Shown here: piece by piece, positions 1-5,805 of the stretch
Position numbering within the stretch: the stretch's first letter is position 1
Layout of the letters: each line of letters opens with the position of its first letter
NCBI GenBank assembly: GCA_964539615.1
Contig: CAZIJP010000120.1
Span: 1-8,468 of the forward strand
Length of the DNA stretch: 8,468 nt
Source of the DNA: CAYRFE01 sp964539615
GTDB taxonomy: Bacteria > Macinerneyibacteriota > Macinerneyibacteria > Macinerneyibacteriales > CAYRFE01
Direction: 5' to 3'
Notes under the pieces: model-generated
What the model saw: the letters and a program-made list of their open reading frames with translations, nothing else
Told to the model about the DNA's origin: nothing
Database searches by the model: none
Program-made: the position numbers and the translations under genes

Positions 1-23
1 GTGTCTGTAAAAAATCCTATTTC

Positions 24-60
24 ATACTATACGATAGTATACTCACGCATACTCAAGTAT
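24..60. promoter_or_regulatory. Two tandem inverted repeats, candidate operator
   Basis: Two dyads lie side by side. ATACTAT-ACG-ATAGTAT occupies 24-40 (7-bp perfect arms, 3-nt spacer) and ATACT-CA-AGTAT occupies 49-60 (5-bp arms). The hexamer GTATAC recurs at 37-42 and 57-62, exactly 20 bp apart, which is about two helical turns. This spacing is typical of sites bound by a dimeric regulator on one DNA face. The element lies about 115-150 bp upstream of the predicted -35 box of the COG2403 gene. It could instead serve a gene to the left of the window, so the target is inferred. Confidence 0.4.
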
Positions 61-175
61 ACGCAATTATGGAGGTGGCAATGGGAAATAACAGGTAATA
101 GCCGTTAATCGTGCGTAATAGGGCTATATAGCGGAAATACTACCGATAATCAGCGTTTTTGAGCGAAAATATATA

Positions 176-204
176 TTGACAAATAGTTTTCAAACGCCTA
201 TCAT
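176..204 (+). promoter_or_regulatory. Sigma70-type promoter of the COG2403 gene
   Basis: A perfect -35 box TTGACA (176-181) is followed after a 17-bp spacer by TATCAT (199-204), a 5/6 match to the -10 consensus. Transcription would begin near 211, giving a leader of about 47 nt before the ATG at 258. This is the best promoter in the window, which fits the strong ribosome binding site and strong terminator of the same gene. Confidence 0.75.
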
Positions 205-245
205 CCGCACGAAAGAAGCAGGCAGAGTTTGTTTATTTATACATT

Positions 246-252
246 AAGGAGG
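246..252 (+). promoter_or_regulatory. Ribosome binding site of the COG2403 gene
   Basis: AAGGAGG lies 5 nt before the ATG at 258. It is an almost full-length anti-SD match and fixes the start codon. Confidence 0.85.
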
Positions 253-257
253 TTATC

Positions 258-1580
258 ATGGCAAAGGCAAAACGCAGAGTGCTGATCCTCGGCGCAGCAG
301 GAAGAGATTTCCACAATTTCAACACCTTCTTCCGTGACAACGAAGACTATGACGTGGTTGTATTTACAGCTACACAGATCCCTGACATTATGGGCAGAAA
401 GTATCCTGCTGAACTCGCAGGCAAACTGTACCCCGCAGGTATCCCTATCGAAGACGAAAAAGATATGGAAAAACTGATCAAAGAGAAAAATATTGACCTC
501 GTAGTATTTGCTTACTCCGATGTTCGTCATGAATATGTAATGCACAAAGCATCTATCGCCAATTCACTCGGCGCTGACTTTATTCTTCTCGGCGGCAAAA
601 ACACCATGATCAAATCCACCAAACCGGTCATCTCCATCTGCGCAACCAGAACCGGTTGCGGCAAGAGCCAGACCACCCGCCGCGTTATCCGTATTCTGAA
701 AGCAATGGGCAAGAAAGTTGTTTCGATCCGTCATCCGATGCCTTACGGCGATCTCGTAGCTCAGAAGGTTCAACGTTTTGCAACACTTGACGATCTCAAA
801 AAACATAAATGCACCATCGAAGAGATGGAAGAATACGAACCGCATATAGCTATGGGCAGCGTTATTTACGCAGGCGTAGACTATGAAGCGATCGTTCGCG
901 AAGCTGAAAAAGAAGCAGACGTTATCGTATGGGACGGCGGCAACAACGACTTCCCGTTCTATCAGCCGGACCTCGCTATCGTTGTGGCTGATCCGCACAG
1001 AGCAGGCCATGAAGTGGCTTATCATCCGGGCGAGACCAACCTCAGAATGGCTGACGTCATCGTTATCAATAAGATCGACACCGCTGACATGGAAGGTATC
1101 GACATCGTTCGTGAAAATATCCGTGAGTGCAATCCGAACGCAATCGTTGTTGACGGCGCTTCTCCGATATTTGTTGAAAACGGCAATCAGATCAAAGGCA
1201 AACGCGTTCTCGTTGTTGAAGACGGCCCAACCCTTACCCATGGTGAAATGACCTACGGCGCAGGCGTTGTTGCTGCTATGAAATACGGCGCAAGAGAACT
1301 TATCGACCCGCGTGATTTCGCTGTTAAGTCGATCCAGGCTACCTTTGAGAAGTATCCGGATATCGGCATACTCCTCCCGGCTATGGGTTACGGCGAAAAA
1401 CAGATGAAAGATCTCGAAGAAACGATCAAGAAAAGCGGTGCTGAACTCGTTATCATCGCTACCCCGATCGACCTTCGCCGCGTTATCAAAATTGACCTTC
1501 CTGCAGTTCGCGTAGGCTATGAACTTCAGGAAATCGGCGAACCGAACCTCGAAACCATCATAAAAGACCGCATTAAATAA
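258..1580 (+). CDS. Cyclic 2,3-diphosphoglycerate synthase-like P-loop GTPase (COG2403 family)
   Basis: A 440-residue cytoplasmic protein of the COG2403 family, often annotated as predicted GTPase or cyclic 2,3-diphosphoglycerate synthase after the methanogen enzyme that cyclises 2,3-bisphosphoglycerate with ATP. The N-terminal Rossmann-like domain (about 1-120) opens with ILGAAGRDFHNFN (10-22). A P-loop TRTGCGKS (130-137) begins with Thr rather than the usual Gly/Ala. VWDGGNNDFPF (224-234) is a Walker-B-like segment. DPHRAGHEVAYHPGE (245-259) is a family signature, NKID (271-274) is the G-protein NKxD base-recognition motif, and EDGPTLTHGE (321-330) is another family signature. Length is normal for the family (about 440-460). 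It is monocistronic: own promoter, strong SD and strong terminator. Codon choice is more GC-rich and regular than in the following genes, suggesting high expression. Family assignment is secure. The reaction in bacteria is unproven, and nucleotide preference (GTP by NKxD, ATP by the archaeal precedent) is open. Confidence 0.85.
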   Translation: MAKAKRRVLILGAAGRDFHNFNTFFRDNEDYDVVVFTATQIPDIMGRKYPAELAGKLYPAGIPIEDEKDMEKLIKEKNIDLVVFAYSDVRHEYVMHKASIANSLGADFILLGGKNTMIKSTKPVISICATRTGCGKSQTTRRVIRILKAMGKKVVSIRHPMPYGDLVAQKVQRFATLDDLKKHKCTIEEMEEYEPHIAMGSVIYAGVDYEAIVREAEKEADVIVWDGGNNDFPFYQPDLAIVVADPHRAGHEVAYHPGETNLRMADVIVINKIDTADMEGIDIVRENIRECNPNAIVVDGASPIFVENGNQIKGKRVLVVEDGPTLTHGEMTYGAGVVAAMKYGARELIDPRDFAVKSIQATFEKYPDIGILLPAMGYGEKQMKDLEETIKKSGAELVIIATPIDLRRVIKIDLPAVRVGYELQEIGEPNLETIIKDRIK

Positions 1581-1590
1581 TTCGGTCTTT
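1563..1590 (+). other. Hairpin spanning the stop codon of the COG2403 gene
   Basis: AAAGACCG (1563-1570) pairs perfectly with CGGTCTTT (1583-1590) around a 12-nt loop that holds the TAA stop. It has no strong U-tract and is followed 10 nt later by the main terminator. It may be an mRNA 3'-end stabiliser or an auxiliary terminator. Confidence 0.4.
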
Positions 1591-1600
1591 ATTTACCGTC

Positions 1601-1633
1601 AAAGGGGCGCATGGAAACATGCGCCCCTTTTTT
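1601..1633 (+). terminator. Strong intrinsic terminator after the COG2403 gene
   Basis: AAAGGGGCGCATG (1601-1613) and CATGCGCCCCTTT (1618-1630) form a perfect 13-bp stem closed by a GAAA tetraloop, itself a GNRA stabilising loop. The 3' arm runs into a T6 tract (1628-1633). It should end the transcript efficiently and isolate the GTPase gene from the HAD gene. The upstream A3 also gives a short T-tract on the other strand. Confidence 0.92.
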
Positions 1634-1659
1634 ATTGCGCCAATCTAATCTGTTTTGTA

Positions 1660-1687
1660 TTGACATCAACTCTCTTCCGTATACGAT
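1660..1687 (+). promoter_or_regulatory. Putative promoter of the HAD gene
   Basis: A perfect TTGACA (1660-1665) is followed after 16 bp by TACGAT (1682-1687), a 4/6 match to the -10 box. It lies between the preceding terminator and the gene start, so a new promoter is expected here. The -10 assignment is the weak part. Confidence 0.5.
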
Positions 1688-1732
1688 ATGAATTGTAAGT
1701 AATAGAACCTTAGGTATGAAAGGACGTTACTA

Positions 1733-2395
1733 TTGAACACGCTTATCTTCTTCGATATCAACGGCACGCTGATCACCCGTGACGAACGCACGGACATTCC
1801 GTATTCGAACGCTGTGAATGAATTACTGGGAACCACTGATGCGATGGCAGACGTTGATACATCCGCACGCTCCGACAAGGATGTTTTCATGGAAGTGCTT
1901 GAGCGTCACTCGCAGTCATTCACTGAAAAACGCTGGCAGGTGTTTCTTACTCTATATCGTGAGCAATTGGATTTGTTTGCTTCAACGGACGTCTGGCGTG
2001 AAAATGCCGATGCGGTACCGTTCGTTCGGGCATTGAAAGAAAAGATTTATAGACTGGCATTGATTTCCGGAGAACTGGCGATCGGGGCGGAATATAAGCT
2101 GAAAAAGATCGGTATCTGGGATTGTTTTTTAACAGGCGGATTTGGCGAAGACGGGCTGCGCAGGTTTGCTATCGCCGACAAAGCCTATGAGAAGGTCAAG
2201 GAAAAAGTTAAAACACCGTTTGATGCGATCTACGTGATCGGCGATACGGTGCTGGATATTCATACGGCGCGTCATCTCAGTGCAACAAGCATAGCTATAA
2301 CAACCGGTTCTCATTCCCGAGAAAAACTACTGGGGGAAAAACCGGATTTCTGCATCGACCGGTTTGCGGAACTTAATGAACAGTTTTTACTGTAA
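1733..2395 (+). CDS. HAD-superfamily hydrolase (phosphoglycolate phosphatase-like)
   Basis: A 220-residue haloacid dehalogenase-fold protein, probably a cytoplasmic phosphomonoesterase with a small helical cap between about residues 15 and 95. Motif I is FFDINGTL (6-13): D8 is the expected nucleophile, but the second, acid/base Asp of the DxD pair is Asn10. Motif II is probably ISGE (111-114) with S112. GGFGEDGLRR (135-144) resembles a conserved stretch of phosphoglycolate phosphatase-like members. Motif IV is GDTVLD (170-175), supplying Mg-binding aspartates. Motif III Lys is uncertain (K150 is one candidate). The start is TTG at 1733: GAAAGGA (1718-1724) sits 8 nt upstream, no in-frame ATG lies close by, and FFDINGTL must be near the N terminus. 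It has its own promoter and no clear terminator. Substrate cannot be told from sequence. The Asn10 change might lower hydrolysis or change specificity. Confidence 0.85.
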   Translation: MNTLIFFDINGTLITRDERTDIPYSNAVNELLGTTDAMADVDTSARSDKDVFMEVLERHSQSFTEKRWQVFLTLYREQLDLFASTDVWRENADAVPFVRALKEKIYRLALISGELAIGAEYKLKKIGIWDCFLTGGFGEDGLRRFAIADKAYEKVKEKVKTPFDAIYVIGDTVLDIHTARHLSATSIAITTGSHSREKLLGEKPDFCIDRFAELNEQFLL

Positions 2396-2434
2396 GCCTG
2401 GACAGAGTCAGTAACGATCAAAAAAAAGACACTA

Positions 2435-2464
2435 TTATAAAACCAAACGATTAAGGTTTTATAA
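2435..2464. other. AT-rich inverted repeat after the HAD gene
   Basis: TTATAAAACC (2435-2444) and GGTTTTATAA (2455-2464) form a perfect 10-bp dyad with a 10-nt loop. There is no downstream T-tract on the plus strand. On the minus strand, a T8 run (complement of 2420-2427) lies 7 nt past the stem. It is a poor terminator on either strand and could be an operator for the next unit. The remainder of 2396-2666 is AT-rich non-coding DNA with repeated TTGAC motifs and no visible gene. Confidence 0.35.
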
Positions 2465-2585
2465 AATCGAATGAACAACCCCGCAGTAAGCTTCGAAGAA
2501 TTTGACCAATTTTGATTAGTAATACTGACATTCATGCCCTTTTTAAAAAATCAAAGTAATTTGACAACTCCAATTATTATTTTTG

Positions 2586-2613
2586 TTGACAATTCATAAA
2601 AACACTATACTAT
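2586..2613 (+). promoter_or_regulatory. Putative promoter of the CPBP protease unit
   Basis: TTGACA (2586-2591) with TACTAT (2608-2613) at 16 bp is the best pair. An overlapping TATACT (2606-2611) is a better -10 on its own but sits only 14 bp from the -35. A second TTGACA at 2561-2566 lies 25 bp upstream. The leader to the ATG at 2667 would be about 45-50 nt. Confidence 0.55.
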
Positions 2614-2666
2614 GTCAGGTAAGTATTTAACCGCAATTAGTACACCCCGAAAGGAGATGCATTACT

Positions 2667-3872
2667 ATGAGTTTCTTGTCAGTAAGAAAGACAATTCGCT
2701 CAATATTATTACCGGTCGCTTTCTCCGGAATTGGTATGGCCATAGCTTTTTTGTTGAAAAAATATTCCGGCCTTGATCTTTCCAAAGAGACACTATCCTT
2801 AGTGGCGCTGCTCGTAACAAGTTTTTCCGTTTTATTATTCTTTCCGAGAATATTCGGCAGTCCCTTTGGAAAAATATCCGTTAAGGATTTTTTAAAACAT
2901 CTGAATCTATTTCCACCGTCAAAACCGGTTCAATTCATAGCGCTCGGCATAATTGCAGCCGCTTTCACTCTCAGCGGAATGCTTGTCGGTACGATCCTAA
3001 CAGGAAAATATATATTCGACCCATCGAACATTACAATTGGTCAAGCACTCTTCAGTCTTACGCCGGGCATTTGGGAAGAAGTGCTCTTTCGTGGTGTATT
3101 GATGATCGTATTGATAAAATTAACCGGTTCACTAAAAAAAGCAGCCGTAATTCAGATACTGATTTTCGCTGCAGCTCATATCAAAGGATTGGATCTGCTA
3201 TCATTGGTAGATGCGTTCTCGGTCGGGATTATAGCCATTGCATTTACATACCTTGCTGTAAGGACACGTTCCCTTTTACCCGGCATCATTTTCCATTATC
3301 TCCACAATACATTCCTTTTTGCGGTACAACTTCCCGACGGAGAATATTCGGGATTTCACGACAATGCGCTATTTTACGCGGGATTATTTATAGCTGTAGC
3401 GTTGATAGTCATAATAACTAAAAAACTGACCCGTTTACCTGTATTCGTCAACGATCACGACATTTATCCGGAAGCTCCGGTTTCAATCAAGGACAACCTT
3501 TCTGAAAAACAGAAAAAACACATAAAAAAACAAACCAGTAAACGTATGCTATTTATCAATACCCTTGGTTTCTCTATTATCATTTTTTTAGGTAAAGAAG
3601 ATTTCAATCCTATTGTCCTCGCACTTTTGGGAATCTATGTGCTTATAAATGTACTTATGTTCATCTTTTGGGAACGATTAGGCGATTCAACCGATCATCA
3701 GGTTCACCTTTTGAATGCATTCATGGCGGGGGTCTCTTCTTACGACAGTTTCTCTAACGGATCAAAACATGTTTACATCATCTTTGCCGGAATAAGCATC
3801 GTTTTCCTGATCATGGCATATGTCTCTTTTAGGAAATACAAAACCCGTCAATTAATAAAGGAATGTGAATAA
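2667..3872 (+). CDS. CPBP-family intramembrane protease with C-terminal membrane extension
   Basis: A 401-residue polytopic inner-membrane protein. The central part is a CPBP (Abi/CAAX-type, Rce1-like) glutamic metalloprotease domain. Its motifs are visible in order: EEVLFR (137-142, EExxxR), FAAAH (167-171, FxxxH) and HYLHN (210-214, HxxxN), all in predicted helices, so the active site looks intact. Helices are predicted near 12-30, 42-59, 88-112, 125-150, 158-172, 180-198, 203-219 and 233-251. A hydrophilic Lys-rich linker (about 252-292) leads to an added module with three more hydrophobic segments (about 293-309, 315-335, 368-387), not part of the core CPBP domain. AAAGGAG (2650-2656) precedes the ATG by 10 nt. 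The stop at 3872 lies one base before the next ATG, so the two genes are probably translated together. Family members process prenylated or signal-like peptides or act in bacteriocin immunity; the substrate here is unknown. Confidence 0.85.
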   Translation: MSFLSVRKTIRSILLPVAFSGIGMAIAFLLKKYSGLDLSKETLSLVALLVTSFSVLLFFPRIFGSPFGKISVKDFLKHLNLFPPSKPVQFIALGIIAAAFTLSGMLVGTILTGKYIFDPSNITIGQALFSLTPGIWEEVLFRGVLMIVLIKLTGSLKKAAVIQILIFAAAHIKGLDLLSLVDAFSVGIIAIAFTYLAVRTRSLLPGIIFHYLHNTFLFAVQLPDGEYSGFHDNALFYAGLFIAVALIVIITKKLTRLPVFVNDHDIYPEAPVSIKDNLSEKQKKHIKKQTSKRMLFINTLGFSIIIFLGKEDFNPIVLALLGIYVLINVLMFIFWERLGDSTDHQVHLLNAFMAGVSSYDSFSNGSKHVYIIFAGISIVFLIMAYVSFRKYKTRQLIKECE

Positions 3873-3873
3873 T

Positions 3874-4320
3874 ATGAATTCACAACGCTTTTTCCAATAT
3901 ATCAGTTACGGAAAATGGATCGCATGGGGATGGACGCTATTTTTATTGACTTCTATATTCTTGGATTTAAAGCATCTTGCAATCTCAAATGTAGGCTATG
4001 CGGTTTTTTTAGCAGGAACCGGATTAACATTACACAGTTTATACACTCCTCCGGGATTAATTAAAAAGGACCTCGCCTTTTATAAAAATCCGTCATTTAT
4101 AAAAAAAATAGCTCTTTTTTTCGCACTCGTGATCGCAGTGACAATTTTCAACAGTATTACGCTGATCTCGGTAAAACATATCAATCCGCTATTAAAACCT
4201 GAGATAGCAGATCAGCTCATTGGTGTCGGCTACGGTTGTATCTCGTTGGCGCTTGGATTGGTGTGTGAACTGAAAACGTTATTCGATCGAGTTGAGGAAG
4301 CAAAAAAATTAAAGGAATAA
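3874..4320 (+). CDS. Small four-helix membrane protein of unknown function
   Basis: A 148-residue protein I do not recognise. It has four hydrophobic segments (about 15-31, 37-56, 78-99, 114-132). A Pro/Lys-containing loop (57-77) follows the second, and the charged C-terminal tail (about 133-148, rich in Glu and Lys) may form a helix. No catalytic motif is evident. The ATG at 3874 is preferred: AAAGGA (3857-3862) lies 11 nt upstream, close to the spacing used by the preceding gene. An in-frame GTG at 3865 would sit only 2 nt after the SD. The gene begins one base after the protease stop and its SD lies inside the protease gene, so it is almost certainly co-transcribed and likely works with, or is regulated with, the protease. 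Base composition is AT-rich like its partner. A candidate terminator follows at 4334-4361. Confidence 0.7.
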   Translation: MNSQRFFQYISYGKWIAWGWTLFLLTSIFLDLKHLAISNVGYAVFLAGTGLTLHSLYTPPGLIKKDLAFYKNPSFIKKIALFFALVIAVTIFNSITLISVKHINPLLKPEIADQLIGVGYGCISLALGLVCELKTLFDRVEEAKKLKE

Positions 4321-4333
4321 AAATTCTTTTTTC

Positions 4334-4361
4334 AAGAAAAGTAATTACTTTACTTTTTTTT
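4334..4361 (+). terminator. AT-rich intrinsic terminator after the membrane-protein pair
   Basis: AAAAGTAA (4337-4344) pairs with TTACTTTT (4350-4357) around a 5-nt loop. The stem can extend outward through a G-U and two A-U pairs (4334-4336 with 4358-4360). The 3' arm merges into a T8 run (4354-4361). The stem is weak in GC but in the right place, 14 nt past the stop. Confidence 0.5.
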
Positions 4362-4426
4362 AATTTTATTGTAGTATTTTCCTATGAAAAAAATTTTTTG
4401 TAAACTTTAACGATCCCTCTTTCATT

Positions 4427-4465
4427 TTGACAGTTTTACAGGCATTGCTATGCGTTATCTGTCAA
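4427..4465. other. Hairpin or operator in the 4321-4615 intergenic region
   Basis: TTGACAG (4427-4433) and CTGTCAA (4459-4465) are perfect 7-bp arms. Between them GCAT (4442-4445) and ATGC (4450-4453) can form an inner stem with a TGCT loop. It lies about 150 nt before the DJ-1 start and probably upstream of its promoter, so a protein-binding dyad is as likely as an RNA element. The rest of this 295-nt region holds no gene that I can see. Confidence 0.3.
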
Positions 4466-4483
4466 TCAAGTGACATAATTTTA

Positions 4484-4512
4484 TTGCAAAGGCATATGTG
4501 TTAGTTTAATAT
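4484..4512 (+). promoter_or_regulatory. Weak candidate promoter of the DJ-1 operon
   Basis: TTGCAA (4484-4489) and TAATAT (4507-4512) are 17 bp apart, each a 4/6 match. It would leave a leader of about 100 nt containing short stems (CTTG-AAA-CAAG at 4571-4581; GCGCA/TGCGC at 4555-4559 and 4567-4571). A promoter is expected in this gap because a terminator precedes it. Confidence 0.3.
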
Positions 4513-4615
4513 TTTTAGCATACTGTTGTGACCGTGGTCCGGCATAAGGCATCCGCGCACATGCGTTGCGCTTGAAACAAGTGGTAACAACTTTACCTAA
4601 TGAAAGGACTGTAGT

Positions 4616-5179
4616 ATGAAAATAGCATTTTTTTATTATGACCGCTTCGCCGAATTTGAAATAGCATTGTCATGGTTCGTGCTGTCGGGAAAACACACAC
4701 TTATTGCCACAGCGCTTGAAGCTCGCTCGTACGCCAGTATGGAGGGACAGCGTTTCCTGATCGATAAACCGTTGAACGAACTTGATCCGATGGAAATCGG
4801 AATGTTGGTTATTCCGGGTGGAGTGCCCGCTCCGATCAGAAACAATCCGCAATTAAAAAAATTCATCGGCACTATACTGGAACATGGCGGTACTGTTGCG
4901 GGAATTTGCGGCGGTTCCGAACTTCTTGCTTCCTGCGGCTTTCTCGACGGAAGAGAATGCACAGGCGAAGGCACGGGCGTAGAAGAAACTGACGACTCTT
5001 TTCCGCTCTATGCAAAAGCAAAGCTTACGGATCGCCACGTCGTCGTCGACGGTAATGTGATAACGGCACAGGGCCAGGCACACGCGGAATTCGCAGTTGA
5101 ATTGGGGCTTAAGAGCGGAACTTTCACAACATCTGAAGATGCTCACGGAATGCTGCAATGGCTAAAAAACATACGATGA
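4616..5179 (+). CDS. DJ-1/PfpI family protein
   Basis: A 187-residue cytoplasmic protein of the DJ-1/ThiJ/PfpI superfamily, at the usual single-domain length. The N terminus KIAFFYYDRFAEFEIA places E15 where the family keeps the Glu that contacts the reactive Cys. LVIPGGVPAP (64-73) is the conserved glycine turn. AGICGGSELLA (95-105) is the nucleophile elbow with C98. The residue after C98 is Gly, not the His found in PfpI-type proteases, so proteolysis is unlikely. DJ-1-like roles (glyoxalase/deglycase-type detoxification, redox sensing, chaperone) fit better. AQGQAHAEFAVEL (151-163) replaces the usual TSxG segment. AAAGGA (4603-4608) is 7 nt before the ATG. It is the first gene of a probable operon with the zincin and the dioxygenase, which may suggest reactive-carbonyl or oxidative stress. 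The exact activity is not decided by sequence. Confidence 0.85.
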   Translation: MKIAFFYYDRFAEFEIALSWFVLSGKHTLIATALEARSYASMEGQRFLIDKPLNELDPMEIGMLVIPGGVPAPIRNNPQLKKFIGTILEHGGTVAGICGGSELLASCGFLDGRECTGEGTGVEETDDSFPLYAKAKLTDRHVVVDGNVITAQGQAHAEFAVELGLKSGTFTTSEDAHGMLQWLKNIR

Positions 5180-5200
5180 ACAAGATAATCAGGTAAAAAC

Positions 5201-5241
5201 CGCCCATTCTGTATGAAATAGATCCATGTACAGAATGGGCG
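5201..5241. terminator. Perfect 13-bp hairpin ahead of the zincin gene
   Basis: CGCCCATTCTGTA (5201-5213) and TACAGAATGGGCG (5229-5241) are exact complements with a 15-nt loop. On the plus strand no T-tract follows; instead the ribosome binding site (AAAGGAG, 5248-5254) begins 6 nt later. On the minus strand the stem is followed directly by G and T5 (complement of 5196-5200), so it reads as an intrinsic terminator for leftward transcription. For the plus-strand mRNA it may be a processing or stability element that sets the ratio of DJ-1 to downstream products. Structure certain, role inferred. Confidence 0.6.
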
Positions 5242-5259
5242 CATCCCAAAGGAGTAAGC

Positions 5260-5790
5260 ATGAAAACCGATTACACAATGAGCGCACTTAAGGCCAATGC
5301 ACTTTCTATAATCATTATGCTTCCTCTTGTATTCGGTGTTCTATATGCATTCAATCACCTTGCCCCTGCCGGCAGATGTATGCTGAGATCGCCTGTTTTC
5401 ACGGCATTACTTTACTTAGCCGCTATGCTAGCGGGATTTGTCGTCCATGAACTCATTCACGGAGCGACCGCAGCGTTGTTTGCGAAACAACGCTTCCGCG
5501 CTATACGCTTCGGCATTATGGCCTTAACACCCTATTGCCACTGCAATGAGCCGCTTCGCGCGACACATTACCGGATAGTTGCTATAATGCCCTGCATCGT
5601 GCTTGGCATTATCCCCACGCTGTTGGCTTTCTTTATATCATCGAACTTTCTTGTCTGGTTCGGAGTCGTGATGCTTTTAGGCGCCGGAGGCGATATACTG
5701 ATCATTCTCCTGTCGTTTAAAGTTCCGCCGCACTCATGGGTCAAAGACCACGATTCAAAGATAGGTTTTACAGTTGTAGAAAATGAATGA
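5260..5790 (+). CDS. DUF3267 putative membrane zincin metallopeptidase
   Basis: A 176-residue inner-membrane protein matching the DUF3267 (putative zincin) pattern. VVHELIHGATAALF (61-74) carries HExxH zinc ligands H63 and H67 with catalytic E64. PYCHCNEPL (91-99) and a later helix with GAGGD (141-145) are family-like segments, and D145 is a plausible third ligand. DHDSKIGF (163-170) near the C terminus matches the usual DHPSKIGF-type ending. Hydrophobic segments lie near 13-31, 47-66, 105-126 and 130-152, giving a site-2-protease-like arrangement. The start is set by AAAGGAG (5248-5254) 5 nt before ATG. It is 80 nt after the DJ-1 stop, behind the hairpin at 5201-5241, and 15 nt before the dioxygenase. 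Activity in this family is predicted rather than proven and no substrate is known. Confidence 0.8.
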   Translation: MKTDYTMSALKANALSIIIMLPLVFGVLYAFNHLAPAGRCMLRSPVFTALLYLAAMLAGFVVHELIHGATAALFAKQRFRAIRFGIMALTPYCHCNEPLRATHYRIVAIMPCIVLGIIPTLLAFFISSNFLVWFGVVMLLGAGGDILIILLSFKVPPHSWVKDHDSKIGFTVVENE

Positions 5791-5805
5791 TTGAGGGGAG
5801 CCATC

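Noticed and set aside
81..98. Five-codon reading frame (MGNNR) with a GGAGG 5 nt upstream, resembling a leader peptide
   Set aside because: It lies upstream of the predicted promoter at 176, has no attenuator-like hairpin pair after it and no run of regulatory codons. Chance is likely.
564..1241. 225-codon open frame on the minus strand inside the GTPase gene
   Set aside because: Antisense shadow of a strongly supported gene: no ribosome binding site of note and Phe/Asn/Asp-rich low-quality translation without domain features.
883..1251. 122-codon plus-strand frame inside the GTPase gene
   Set aside because: Out-of-frame shadow with Ser/Arg/Thr-rich composition. The overlapping frame carries the NKID and DPHRAGHE motifs.
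2667..4320. Reading the CPBP pair as an abortive-infection (Abi) defence system
   Set aside because: The old Abi name of the CPBP family is not evidence of phage defence. No toxin, nuclease or other defence gene is nearby.
4387..4399. A7T6 run as a possible terminator or bent-DNA site
   Set aside because: No stem precedes it in a terminator arrangement. In this AT-rich spacer such runs are expected.
5176..5196. Six-codon frame (MNKIIR) overlapping the DJ-1 stop by ATGA
   Set aside because: Too short to be a gene and without its own ribosome binding site. Ordinary chance overlap.
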